From NCBI GenBank assembly GCA_965247385.1, contig CBDFHG010000002.1, forward strand, positions 558,001-622,000: a DNA stretch of 64,000 nucleotides, read 5' to 3'. The notes below the pieces were generated by a model. That model saw nothing but the letters and a program-made list of their open reading frames with translations. It had not been told where the DNA came from and ran no database searches. Source of the DNA: Thermohalobaculum sp965247385 (lineage in GTDB: Bacteria > Pseudomonadota > Alphaproteobacteria > Rhodobacterales > Rhodobacteraceae). The position numbers and the translations under genes were made by a program. The first letter of the stretch is position 1; each line of letters opens with the position of its first letter. Of the stretch, positions 51,608 through 60,122 are shown piece after piece.

Positions 51608-52668
51608 GGATTGAACCTGGCCGCGATGGTGCGCAACCTGACCGGCCAGAGCGGCAGCATGCAGAAGACCGACTTCTCCGCAGCAACCGGCACCTTCGAC
51701 ATCACCAACGGGGTGCTGCACAACACCGATTTTTTGTTCCTGGGCCCGCTCCTGCGGGTCGTTGGCGCGGGGGCGGTGGATATCGGGCGGAAGCGGCAGA
51801 ACTTCCGGCTGGAGCCGACGGCGGTCTCGAGCCTGACCGGCCAGGGTGGTGCGCTGGACGAGGCGGGCTTTGGGGTCTTTCCGGTCCTGATCACCGGAAC
51901 CTGGTCCAACCCCAGATTCCAACCCGACCTTACCGCTGCGATCGATGGGCTGCTGCCCGATCCGGGCAAGACGCCGGATGTGATCGCGGGGCTGGCCGAG
52001 GGCGCCGGTCCGGGCCAGGCGGCGGAGGCACTGCTCGGCGCCGTCACCGGTGGCGGCGAGGACAGTCTCACCGGTGCGCTGGGTCAGACTCTGGGCGGGG
52101 CGCCGAGCAGCGAAAGCGGGGGCGGCAACAATGGATCCGGCGAAGCCGGAACGGCGGGTGGCCAGTCGAGCGGCCTTGGCAGCCTGCTCGGCGCCCTTGG
52201 TGGCGGAGGAGGCGGAGGGACGGATGGCTGGACGGGAGACGGATCAGTCGCGCAGCCAAGCTATGGCGGCACCCGGCTGCAATCAGAGACGGACCAGCCA
52301 GCAATCGATGCCGGCGGCCTTGCGCCACTCTTTGCCCCGGTGCCATTCCCCGCGGACCGAGAGGATCTGGCGGCGCTGCCGGAGGCGATCCCTTCGACGC
52401 TTGAAGAGACCCCGGACGAGAGCATCTCCGTGCCGGCGCTGCAATCGTGCCCGAGCCGGAGCCGGGCCAGCCTGCGGCGGTCGAACCGGAGCCGGAGCCA
52501 GACCCCGAAATTGCTCTACAGCCACAGCCTGAGCCAGAAGAGACCACATCCGAACCACAGGTGCAGCGCACGACGACTGGCGACGGTGCCGACGAAAAGC
52601 CACGTCTGCGCCGTAACAAGGACGACGACCTAAGTCCTGGCCGAACCCGCGAGCGAACCAAGAAATGA
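51608..52668 (+). pseudogene. AsmA-family protein, 3' part
   Basis: The sequence continues the gene after the IS630 element: GLNLAAMVRNLTGQSGSMQK, DFSAATGTFDITNGVLHNTD, RVVGAGAVDIGRKRQNFRLE, the classic C-terminal AsmA core. A glycine-rich linker (SSGLGSLLGALGGGGGGG) follows. A frameshift near 52440 separates VPALQ from the tail PEPEPGQPAAVEPEPEPDPE, ending RTRERTKK at 52668. With the 5' part this is one gene carrying four lesions. Confidence 0.85.
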
Positions 52669-52749
52669 TCCCGCCGCGCGCGGCACCGTGATTTACCCTT
52701 TGAGCAGCGCTTGCATGAGAACGTGCCGGGCAGTATCACTCGCGCCATT

Positions 52750-52825
52750 GCCGGTCTAGCTCAGCTGGTAGAGCGCCTGATTTGTAATCAGGATGTCGGG
52801 GGTTCGAGTCCCTCGACCGGCACCA
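52750..52825 (+). tRNA. tRNA-Thr (TGT)
   Basis: 76 nt. Acceptor GCCGGTC pairs with GACCGGC, anticodon loop TTTGTAA gives TGT, T-loop GTTCGAGTC, encoded CCA. The 266 bp that follow up to serB hold no supported gene. Confidence 0.96.
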
Positions 52826-53091
52826 ATTACCAAGCAAAAACAATGCGTACAGGAGATATACTTTATTTGGAAACCGGCATTCACCGTTCTGTGTAATTCC
52901 CCTGTAATCGTGCGAAAATTCCGGAGCCTCAATCATCCTGACGGCGACGGCGTAACGGCACCAACCTTCGCCAGCGCCCTCCATGAGTTAAAAAATTTTG
53001 ATTGGGCTTTGCGGAAATACAAGAGCAGCAAAGATCGCGGTGACAAACGCGATCATCTGCGTGACGCGCAGAAGAAAGCCGAGGTGGTCAG

Positions 53092-54003
53092 CTATGTATT
53101 CGCCGCAATCGCAGTCACAAACTCTGACTTGCGATAACCCTGAAGATAGAGGAGCGCCGTAAGATCGGCGCAATCAACACAAGCCCTTGCGGCCTTTCTC
53201 ACAGCGGGCCCGGCGTAAAGCGCAACACCCAGGCCTGCGGCCTGAAGCATCTCGATGTCGTTCGCCCCATCGCCCACAGCCAGAACATCGCTGCGACCGA
53301 GGCTGTGGTCTCGGCAGAGCCGGGCCAGGGTCACCCGTTTCGCTCCGCGGCCTAGGACCGGCTCTTGCACCTTGCCCGACACCAGCCCGTTCTCGAACAA
53401 CAACTCGTTCCCAAGGTTTTCATGGAAACCGAGGCGGTCGGCGATGCGCCGAGTGAAAAATGTGAACCCGCCTGAAACTAGAACACAATAAGCGCCGTTG
53501 GCCCGCATCGTTTGCACCAATGTCCGAGCCCCCGATTTCAACGTGATCCGGGTTCGATACACCTGCTCCAGCAGATCGAATTTCTGACCGCACAACAAGG
53601 CGACACGACGGATCAAGGCGTCTTCGAAGCTGATATCGCCACGGACGACCTGCGCCGTGATTACGGAAATTTCCGCACCGATTCCCGCAAGCGCACCCAA
53701 TTCATCAATGCACTCCTGATCGACCATTGTGGAATCCATGTCGGAAAGAAGAAGCCTCTTGCGCCGCCCGGTTGCGGGCAAACAGGCAATATCGATGGCC
53801 AACCCACCGAGAGCATGCCGAGCTGTTTCAACGATCCTTGGCGGTGAACCGGTAATGTCGATTGGCAGGTCGCATGCTTCGCCTTCCGCCAGCCAGTCCG
53901 GCTCTTGCGCATCCGGCAGGCTGGCGCGAACCCGATTAACATGGCCCGCATCAAGCGGCGTTCCATCGGGCGCGCCGATGAGCGTGAGGACATGAGATGT
54001 CAT
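53092..54003 (-). CDS. serB: Phosphoserine phosphatase
   Basis: 303 residues from ATG 54003. HAD-superfamily motif I LLLSDMDSTMVDQECIDELG (nucleophile Asp), motif II Ser in VLVSGGFTFFT, motif III/IV Lys and DVLAVGDGANDIEMLQ. It has an N-terminal ACT-like region of about 75 residues, as in other SerB proteins. It completes serine synthesis. The 181-bp gap to the GntR gene is divergent. Confidence 0.96.
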   Translation of the reverse strand: MTSHVLTLIGAPDGTPLDAGHVNRVRASLPDAQEPDWLAEGEACDLPIDITGSPPRIVETARHALGGLAIDIACLPATGRRKRLLLSDMDSTMVDQECIDELGALAGIGAEISVITAQVVRGDISFEDALIRRVALLCGQKFDLLEQVYRTRITLKSGARTLVQTMRANGAYCVLVSGGFTFFTRRIADRLGFHENLGNELLFENGLVSGKVQEPVLGRGAKRVTLARLCRDHSLGRSDVLAVGDGANDIEMLQAAGLGVALYAGPAVRKAARACVDCADLTALLYLQGYRKSEFVTAIAANT

Positions 54004-54184
54004 GAGAACCAAGACATTGCGGAACGCAACGGGTGAGGCATTGCTCGCCTTGATGGCCGCCCTGCCGGGTAATCGATGAGCATTGCCGTGCGCCCCGCTG
54101 GTGCCCGCGTCCGGTTCTCCGTGACCCTGATGATATCGCCTCCCACCATTGACACCAATCGCTCCCAGACCTATCGTTCTGCAC

Positions 54185-54997
54185 ATGGAAAACGACTGGA
54201 CTATACCAGAAAATCAGGTTTGGTCGATACCAATTGAATCACGGAAATCCTGGGATCAACGAACCCCTTATTATGTGCGCATCCGTGACCACTTCGCCGC
54301 ACTGATCGAAGCGCATGCGCTGGCGCCCGGAGCGAAGCTGCCGCCGGAGCGGGTCTTGCAGGACCAGTTCAAGGTCACCCGCAACACCATCCGCCAGGCC
54401 CTGATACAGATGGAGATCGAGGGCCTTGCCTACCGCGAGAGGCGTCGGGGCTGGTTTCTCTCGCCGCCAAGGATCACCTACGATCCAACCACCAATGCCA
54501 GCTTTACCGAAAGCGTGGCCCGGCAAGGACGCATCCCCGGCACCGAGGTCCTATCCAAGGAGCGGATCGTTGCCGGCGCCTGGGAGGCTGCGAATCTCGG
54601 TTGCTCTGTCGGCGATCCGGTGTTTCTGGTTCGCCGATTGCGTTCCGTGGACGGAAGGGTCGTGCTGATCGAACATCTTCATGTCAATGTCGGCCACTGC
54701 CCCGATTTGCTGGAGTTTCCGCTCGACAGTTCGCTGACCCGGTTCATGTCGGAGCATTACGGCATTATCGAATGCCGCACCCAGGTCTCGATGCGCCCGA
54801 CAGCGATGCCGAAATCCGAGGCCCAGGCCCTGGGTGTCGCCGTTGGCATGCCCAGCCTTTGCATCTCCCGCGAGATCCGCGACCAGTTCGACCGGATCAT
54901 TGAGTTCGACCAGGAGTTCTGGCGCCATGACGCGCTGGAGATAAAGGTCGACCTGCAACGGCTCGACACCGGTATGGATGGAGGGAGTTCAGCATGA
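54185..54997 (+). CDS. GntR/HutC-family regulator (UTRA domain)
   Basis: 270 residues from ATG 54185. A winged helix-turn-helix (LAPGAKLPPERVLQDQFKVT, then RNTIRQALIQMEIEGLAYRE) is followed by a UTRA ligand domain (AWEAANLGCSVGDPVFLVRR, DQFDRIIEFDQEFWRHDALE). It overlaps the next ABC ATPase gene by ATGA, so it probably controls that transporter. Operator-like TGGT-N4-ACCA sites occur at 54222 and at 55791 and 55814. The first lies inside its own coding start, suggesting autoregulation. Confidence 0.88.
   Translation: MENDWTIPENQVWSIPIESRKSWDQRTPYYVRIRDHFAALIEAHALAPGAKLPPERVLQDQFKVTRNTIRQALIQMEIEGLAYRERRRGWFLSPPRITYDPTTNASFTESVARQGRIPGTEVLSKERIVAGAWEAANLGCSVGDPVFLVRRLRSVDGRVVLIEHLHVNVGHCPDLLEFPLDSSLTRFMSEHYGIIECRTQVSMRPTAMPKSEAQALGVAVGMPSLCISREIRDQFDRIIEFDQEFWRHDALEIKVDLQRLDTGMDGGSSA
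54222..54233. promoter_or_regulatory. GntR/HutC-type operator, site A
   Basis: TGGTCGATACCA is a perfect match to the TGGT-N4-ACCA form of HutC-subfamily operators (as in NagR/DasR boxes). It lies 38 bp into the regulator gene. Inside a coding region chance is possible, but the two further sites upstream of the binding-protein relic support it. Confidence 0.5.
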
Positions 54998-55748
54998 GCA
55001 GTGCCGAACCAGTTATTATCGTTGAAGATATCAGCAAGACGTTTCATGTGCCAGACGGCGAGCCGGTGCACACGCTACGCCATGTGACCAACCATGTCGA
55101 CAAGGGCGAGTGCTGGTCGTCATCGGCCCGTCCGGATCCGGGAAAAGCACGTTTCTACGGGCGCTGAACGGCCTTCAACCGATCGACAGCGGCTCGATAA
55201 CGATCGATGGCGTGGAGCTTACCGCCCCCAAGGCCAATATGGACAAGCTGCGCCAGAAGGTCGGGATGGTGGTTCAGCACTTCAATCTGTTCCAGCATAA
55301 GACAATTCTGGAAAACATCACGTTGGCACAGACGGTTGTGCTCAAGCGACAGGCGGCGGAGGCCAACGAGATTGGCCGCAAACTTCTCGAGCGGGTCGGC
55401 ATCGCCGACAAGGCGGACCGGTATTCGAGCCAGCTTTCCGGTGGTCAGCAACAACGCGTCGCCATTGCCCGATCGCTGGCGATGAACCCGGCGGTGATGC
55501 TGTTCGACGAGGCCACCTCCGCTCTCGACCCGGAAACGGTGAGCGGTGTGCTGGAACTGATGGGCGAGTTCGCGGCCGAAGGCATGACCATGGTGGTCGT
55601 CACCCACGAGATGGGTTTTGCCCGCGAAGCCGGCGACCGGATGATTTTCATGGATGGCGGAGCGATCATAGATGAGGGCGAGCCGGGTGAGATGTTCAAG
55701 AATCCCCAGCATGAGCGCACGCGCGAGTTTCTGAGCCAGATCATTTGA
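54994..55748 (+). pseudogene. Amino-acid ABC transporter ATPase, one frameshift
   Basis: ATG 54994 begins MSSAEPVIIVEDISKTFHVP. The frame is lost near 55108, where one G is missing before CTGGTCGTCATCGG. The +1 frame then holds GPSGSGKST (Walker A), VVQHFNLFQH, LSGGQQQRVA, AVMLFDEATSALDP and the switch His in VTHEMGFAR. The 3' part could be made from GTG 55110 without the N-terminal strand. Neighbouring genes for the same transporter are also destroyed, so I read this as decay. Confidence 0.85.
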
Positions 55749-55790
55749 CTCTCGCCATGCCAGAGCCCATGAAAAGGTGCTAAGTTTTTT

Positions 55791-55825
55791 TGGTACATAC
55801 CAAGATAATTTCGTGGTATAGACCT
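55791..55825 (+). promoter_or_regulatory. Tandem GntR/HutC-type operators, sites B and C
   Basis: TGGTACATACCA (55791-55802) is a perfect TGGT-N4-ACCA and TGGTATAGACCT (55814-55825) matches 7 of 8 arm bases. A -10-like GATAAT (55804-55809) lies between them. They stand about 60-95 bp before the binding-protein start, a classic place for a repressor. Confidence 0.55.
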
Positions 55826-55885
55826 AAGGTTTCAGGCATCGAACGCCGGAAAATGAGGCAACCATCAAAGGGAGGAAGAGAGGCT

Positions 55886-56200
55886 ATACCTACAAGATTA
55901 CTGGGCTCCGGCTTGATCGCCCTGGGCCTCACGGCCGTCGTGCCGGCCTCGGCTGAGTTCTGCCGCAGGCCGCCAAGCTGATGATCCCGCCCATGGGCGG
56001 GATCTACGTCATCATCATCAAGGGCACCTCGATTGTATCCGTGATCGGTACCGCCGAGTTGGTCCGCGCTGGTGAGCACGCCACTCAAAGGCACCCCAGG
56101 GAGCTCATGGTGATCTTTGGGTTGATCGCCCTGATGTATTTTGCCTATTGCTATCCGGTGCTGCGTCTGGCTCGTTGGGCCGAAGGGAAGTTCGTAGGGT
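55886..56200 (+). pseudogene. Fused relic: binding-protein signal peptide joined to permease C-terminus
   Basis: From 55886, preceded by GGGAGG, the frame IPTRLLGSGLIALGLTAVVP then ASAEF is a signal peptide whose start codon is ATA rather than ATG. At about 55960 it changes abruptly to the C-terminal part of an amino-acid ABC permease: LPQAAKLMIPPMGGIYVIII, TSIVSVIGTAELVRAGEHAT, MYFAYCYPVLRLARWAEGKF, in another frame. A deletion has therefore removed most of the binding protein, and the permease up to its EAA region. Confidence 0.8.
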
Positions 56201-56236
56201 CGAACTGCCTGACTAGATGTTTGGTCCCGGGATGAA

Positions 56237-56554
56237 ATGGTCGGGTTGAAGTCTGAACCGTTCTGGCTCGGAAGCAGTGAGGAAAAGTCCCTGCATCCGA
56301 CCTCGTTGCATGCCGCCTGGCGCTCGGCCGGTGCGGCGGCGGGTTTGGACAAGCTGGTAACGCCGCATACCCTGCGGCACAGCTTCGCCACGCATCTTTT
56401 GGAACAGGGTGGCGATATCCGCGTCATCCAGACCCCGCCCGGGCACAGCATCTGTCGACGACGGCGCGCTGTACAGAAAGTCGCGATGAGCACCATTCAG
56501 GCGACGCAAAGCCCGCTTGAGCGCTTGAATATGGAGACCATGGTGGCGCATTGA
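56237..56554 (+). pseudogene. Tyrosine recombinase C-terminal fragment (IS91-associated)
   Basis: The sequence has TPHTLRHSFATHLLEQGGDI with the catalytic Arg and His, RVIQ-x-PPGHS where LLGHS is usual, and the end MSTIQATQSPLERLN. Such recombinases accompany IS91-type transposases. The N-terminal two thirds are missing, and the catalytic Tyr region is disturbed (ICRRRRAVQKVA where TARYTKVA is usual). It is fused to the relic upstream. Confidence 0.75.
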
Positions 56555-57165
56555 CGGGCCGGCACTCTGGTGCGTTGGCGACAGAACGGCGGAGGCTTGA
56601 GGTTGGCGACATTTTCCGCCGCCATGGCAATGCTTGCCGCCGGGCTCAGGCCGGCCATCCGAGCCGCGATCATCTGCGCGTCATGGGTGCCATCGAAGCT
56701 TGCCGCACGGCCGAGCCTGGCGGCCATGCTGAACGATGCGCCGACTGCGCCGAACAACGCAGCGCTGGTAATTCCTGCCGCAATCGGCATTGCCCGAAGT
56801 GTCAGGGTGGCGCCGCGCGGCGAGGGCTGGAAGAGCGTCACGGCGATCTGTTGGGGGTGCCCTACTTCCATGTGGTCTTCACCTTGCCGGCACGCCTCGC
56901 CGAGACCGCCGATCAGAACAAAGCGGTGGTCTATGGCATTCTGTTCAAGGCCGCCGCGCAAACCTTGGCCACCATCGCCGCCGACCCCAAACATCCGGGC
57001 GCGCGCATCGGCCAGATCGCCGTGCTGCATAGCCGGGGCCGGAACGTGTCTTGTCATCCGCATCTGCACTGTATCGTGCCCGGCGCCGCGCGGTCTGGTG
57101 ACGGGCGCGAATGGATTGCCTGCAAACCCGCACCGCTTCGCCACGCAACCTCACAGAACCCTCCA
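56551..57165 (+). pseudogene. IS91-family transposase, N-terminal part only
   Basis: The zinc-binding region HAERCADCAEQRSAGNSCRN and RHCPKCQ is followed by VPYFHVVFTLPARLAETADQ and SCHPHLHCIVPG, where the HxH metal/HUH region of the rolling-circle transposase begins. The C-terminal two thirds, with the catalytic Tyr, is lost near 57165 and the frame runs into the dispersed repeat. It overlaps the recombinase stop by 4 bp. Confidence 0.8.
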
Positions 57166-57168
57166 GAT

Positions 57169-57266
57169 TTCCCAAACCGGCTGAAGTCTGAATCAATGTG
57201 GCGAACAGAGGAGGGAGGAGGAGGAGGTTCGCCGTGGGTTCTGATCAGTGCAAGTTGGTATAACTG
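57169..57266 (+). repeat. Dispersed repeat, copy 2
   Basis: It matches copy 1 at 23610-23698 in reverse orientation, except for an expanded GGAGG-rich stretch (GAGGAGGGAGGAGGAGGAGG against one GGAGGAGG). Inner GGCGAAC and GTTCGCC can pair as a hairpin, like the end structures of IS91-type elements. It lies directly after the transposase relic. Confidence 0.8.
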
Positions 57267-57293
57267 AAAATTTACATAACTCACTGAAACAAT

Positions 57294-57369
57294 TGGTACA
57301 CCCTACGGGACTCGAACCCGTGTTTCCGCCGTGAAAGGGCGGCGTCCTAGACCGCTAGACGAAGGGTGC
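57294..57369 (-). tRNA. tRNA-Glu (TTC)
   Basis: 76 nt on the minus strand. Acceptor GCACCCT pairs with AGGGTGT, anticodon loop CTTTCAC gives TTC, T-loop GTTCGAGTC, encoded CCA. Confidence 0.96.
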
Positions 57370-57387
57370 GCGGCGGTGGAACTTTTT

Positions 57388-57463
57388 TGGTACGCCCTAC
57401 GGGACTCGAACCCGTGTTTTCGCCGTGAGAGGGCGATGTCCTAGACCGCTAGACGAAGGGCGC
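57388..57463 (-). tRNA. tRNA-Glu (CTC)
   Basis: 76 nt, 18 bp from the previous tRNA. Almost identical in the arms, but the anticodon loop is CTCTCAC (CTC) and the acceptor is GCGCCCT. It is the second isoacceptor for Glu and was probably born by duplication of the first. Confidence 0.95.
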
Positions 57464-57513
57464 ACAGTGGCGGTGTAGATAGCGGTTCGGCCTGCCGGTT
57501 GCAAGCCGCATTT

Positions 57514-59301
57514 TCAGGCGGCCGGACCGGTTGGCTGACTGGCGTCCTCGACCCTCAGTTTCGCTTTGCGCCGCCCGCCCCAGTCGTCGATTTCCAGCCG
57601 TCCGGCCAGGTGCAGCGGCGTGCGCGCGGCGGCCGCCGCCTCGAACAACGCCGCCAACCCGCTATCGGCGGCGCGAAAGGCGATCGCCGCAAGCTGCGGC
57701 CCGCTGGAGCCCGCGATGCGCAACTGGCAATGGCCGTTGCCAACAACCCGCACCCCTTGGATCCGCACCGAACCAAAGGCCAGCCGCGGGGCCGGGTTGG
57801 CCTGGCCAAAAGGCCCCGCAGCCTCAAGCCGCTCGACCAGATCGACGGTCGCACCGCTGGGTGCCAGCGCGCCATCGAGCCGCAGATCGGCAGGCCCCGC
57901 CAGCCGCGCACCCTGCGCCGCCAACCGCGCGCCCAGCGCCGCCATGGCGTCTTCCAGTGACCCCGCCGCCACCGTCAGCCCTGCAGCCATCACATGGCCG
58001 CCGCCCTTCAACAGCAACCCTTCGCGCACCAGCGCCGCCACCGCCGAGCCGAGATCGACCCCCAGTACCGAGCGGCCCGAGCCCTTTCCTTCGGACCCAT
58101 CCAGCCCAATCACCACCGCAGGGCGGTTGAACCGGTCCTTCAACCGGCTGGCGACGATACCGACAACGCCCGGGTGCCAGCCCTCGCCGGCCGCCCATAC
58201 CAGTGGCGCTGTGGGGTCGGCTGCCTCGACCTGCTCGATGGCGGCTTCCAGCACCACAGCCTCGATCTCCTGACGCTCGCGGTTCAGTTGGTTCAGCTTC
58301 TCGGCCAGCGCCGCCGCCTCGTGGGGATCGGCCGTGGTCAGCAGCTTTTGCCCAAAATCAGCTTTGCCGACCCGCCCACCGGCATTGATCCGCGGCCCCA
58401 GCGCAAAGCCCAGATCGCGCGAGGTCGGTGGCGCGCGAAGCCCCGCGACATCCGCAAGCGCCGCCAGGCCGGGCCGCGCCCGGCGCGCTATCACCCCCAG
58501 CCCCTGACGCACCAGCGCCCGGTTCAATCCAACCAGCGGGGCGACATCAGCAACGGTCGCCACCGCCACCAGATCGAGCAGCGCCATCAGGTCCGGCTCG
58601 GCCCGAGCCCCGAACCAGTCCCGCCGCCTGAGTTCGCGATTGGTGGCCACCAGCAGCAGGAACACCACCCCGGCGGCGCAGAGATACCCCAGATCGGAGC
58701 TGTCGTCTTGCCGGTTCGGGTTCACCACCGCCAGCGCATCGGGCAGATCCTCTTGCGCCAGATGATGGTCGGCGATCAGCACATCCGCCCCCGCCGCCCG
58801 CGCCGCCGCCACCGGCTCGAAGCTCAGGGTGCCGCAGTCGACACACAAGATCAGGTCATGGTCACGGCCCAGCCCCTCCATGGCGGGCACGTTCGGGCCA
58901 TAGCCTTCGTCGATCCGGTCCGGGATATAGGGGGTCGCGCCCTGCCCCAACTGGCCCAGCCAAACGCACAGCAAGGCAACCGAGGCGCCGCCATCCACGT
59001 CGTAATCACCAAAGACCGCGATCCGCTGACCCTTGACCACCGCATGGGCCAGCCGCTCTGCCGCCGCGTCCATTCCCGCCAGCACGCTCGGGTCCGGCAT
59101 CAGCTCCCGCAAGGTGGGGTTCAGATAATCCGCCGCCGCCTCCGGCGTCACGCCCCGCGCCGCCAGGACCCGGCCAACGATCTCGGGCAGCTCCAGCGAC
59201 TGGGCGATGGCAAGGCCAAGCCGCTCGACCTCTGACCCCGGACCTATCCAGCGGCGACCAGTAGCGGAAGTTTCGACATTCAGGAAGGGGAGCGCGGTCA
59301 T
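57514..59301 (-). CDS. recJ: Single-stranded-DNA exonuclease RecJ
   Basis: 595 residues from ATG 59301. DHH phosphoesterase motifs: AVFGDYDVDGGAS (I), ILCVDCGT (II), VLIADHHLAQED (III, DHH), VVNPNRQDD (IV). DHHA1 motifs include HPGVVGIVASRLKDRFNRPA and GGGHVMAAGLTV. The C-terminal OB fold (about 460-560) is present. It degrades ssDNA 5' to 3' in repair and recombination. The motif DYDVDGGAS has Gly-Ala where DYDVDGATS is usual. Confidence 0.95.
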   Translation of the reverse strand: MTALPFLNVETSATGRRWIGPGSEVERLGLAIAQSLELPEIVGRVLAARGVTPEAAADYLNPTLRELMPDPSVLAGMDAAAERLAHAVVKGQRIAVFGDYDVDGGASVALLCVWLGQLGQGATPYIPDRIDEGYGPNVPAMEGLGRDHDLILCVDCGTLSFEPVAAARAAGADVLIADHHLAQEDLPDALAVVNPNRQDDSSDLGYLCAAGVVFLLLVATNRELRRRDWFGARAEPDLMALLDLVAVATVADVAPLVGLNRALVRQGLGVIARRARPGLAALADVAGLRAPPTSRDLGFALGPRINAGGRVGKADFGQKLLTTADPHEAAALAEKLNQLNRERQEIEAVVLEAAIEQVEAADPTAPLVWAAGEGWHPGVVGIVASRLKDRFNRPAVVIGLDGSEGKGSGRSVLGVDLGSAVAALVREGLLLKGGGHVMAAGLTVAAGSLEDAMAALGARLAAQGARLAGPADLRLDGALAPSGATVDLVERLEAAGPFGQANPAPRLAFGSVRIQGVRVVGNGHCQLRIAGSSGPQLAAIAFRAADSGLAALFEAAAAARTPLHLAGRLEIDDWGGRRKAKLRVEDASQPTGPAA

Positions 59302-59368
59302 GCCCCTCAATGACCTATCCGGCGCGCCAAGCCAAGCCCGTTTACATCGGCAAGAACACGGCGTTCCG

Positions 59369-59722
59369 CTAGGAGCCCTCAGCCGACACAGGCTGGCCGC
59401 CCAGAAGACGGATCAGCTCTCTTGCAGCATTGATCAAGCCGACAATCGCAACGGCCAACCAGAAGAACAAAAAGACAGAAGTACCCCAGCCATCATTGAA
59501 TACGGAATGGGTGAACATAACGACCACGAAAAATATGGCCATCGTCCAGCCACCGAACCAAATGGTCAGAATCGAAACGTGCCACCAGTTGCGCCGGAAT
59601 TTGGGCGTGCTTGCGGGTGTATCCCCGCTGGTCGACGCGACCGTTCGGATACTCTGAGTTTCGGAGCGTTCATCATCATGCAAACCAAATCTTCGAACCA
59701 TCAACGCCCCCAAATATTGCAC
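59369..59722 (-). CDS. Small membrane protein, unknown
   Basis: 117 residues if ATG 59722 is used, 110 from ATG 59701. A soluble N-terminal part (FGLHDDERSETQSIRTVAST) is followed by two hydrophobic segments (VSILTIWFGGWTMAIFFVVV and TSVFLFFWLAVAIVGLINAA). No family recognised. It is convergent with nothing; recJ starts about 70 bp away on the same strand. Confidence 0.5.
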   Translation of the reverse strand: MQYLGALMVRRFGLHDDERSETQSIRTVASTSGDTPASTPKFRRNWWHVSILTIWFGGWTMAIFFVVVMFTHSVFNDGWGTSVFLFFWLAVAIVGLINAARELIRLLGGQPVSAEGS

Positions 59723-60122
59723 GGCAGCACTTCAATAATCTGCAAATGGGGTGCAGTGGCGATGATTTCACGCCTTACGTCGGTCAATCCGCTTAGGTTT
59801 GGCAGACCGGAAACGGCAGAAAGGAGCGGGGTCGGGCCTGTTAAAACGTTTTGCGGTCGATTCGATTCACGCTTTCCTAACCATAAAGCGCGCTTGAATC
59901 CGTTTCTATTATATTTCAAAGTGTTAGATATGATATCACGCATGCACCACCCACTGCAGCCGATCACATACCCGGCGAAATGCTCCAGACCCGCATCATG
60001 CCCGTGTTTGATACGGGCATCCGGTTCTTTACCGACTGAGTGAGAGACCGGATTGCCGGGTCAAGCCCGGCAATGACTCGGGAGAGAGCAGTTCCGCCCG
60101 ATCATCCGACCCTCAGATCCCC
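59723..60122. other. Gene-poor gap upstream of the small membrane protein
   Basis: 400 bp. The part nearest the membrane-protein gene (59870-59950) is AT-rich (TTCTATTATATTTCAAAGTG) and likely holds its promoter. The rest, near 60000-60080, contains GATACGGGCATCCGG-type G/C runs without a clear gene. Confidence 0.4.

Noticed and set aside
52793..53137. Open frame downstream of tRNA-Thr
   Set aside because: It begins inside the tRNA, ends antisense to serB and has no recognisable features.
57294..57463. Array of tRNA genes as an integration hotspot for the IS91 relic
   Set aside because: IS91-type elements do not target tRNA genes and both tRNAs are intact with encoded CCA; adjacency alone is not evidence.
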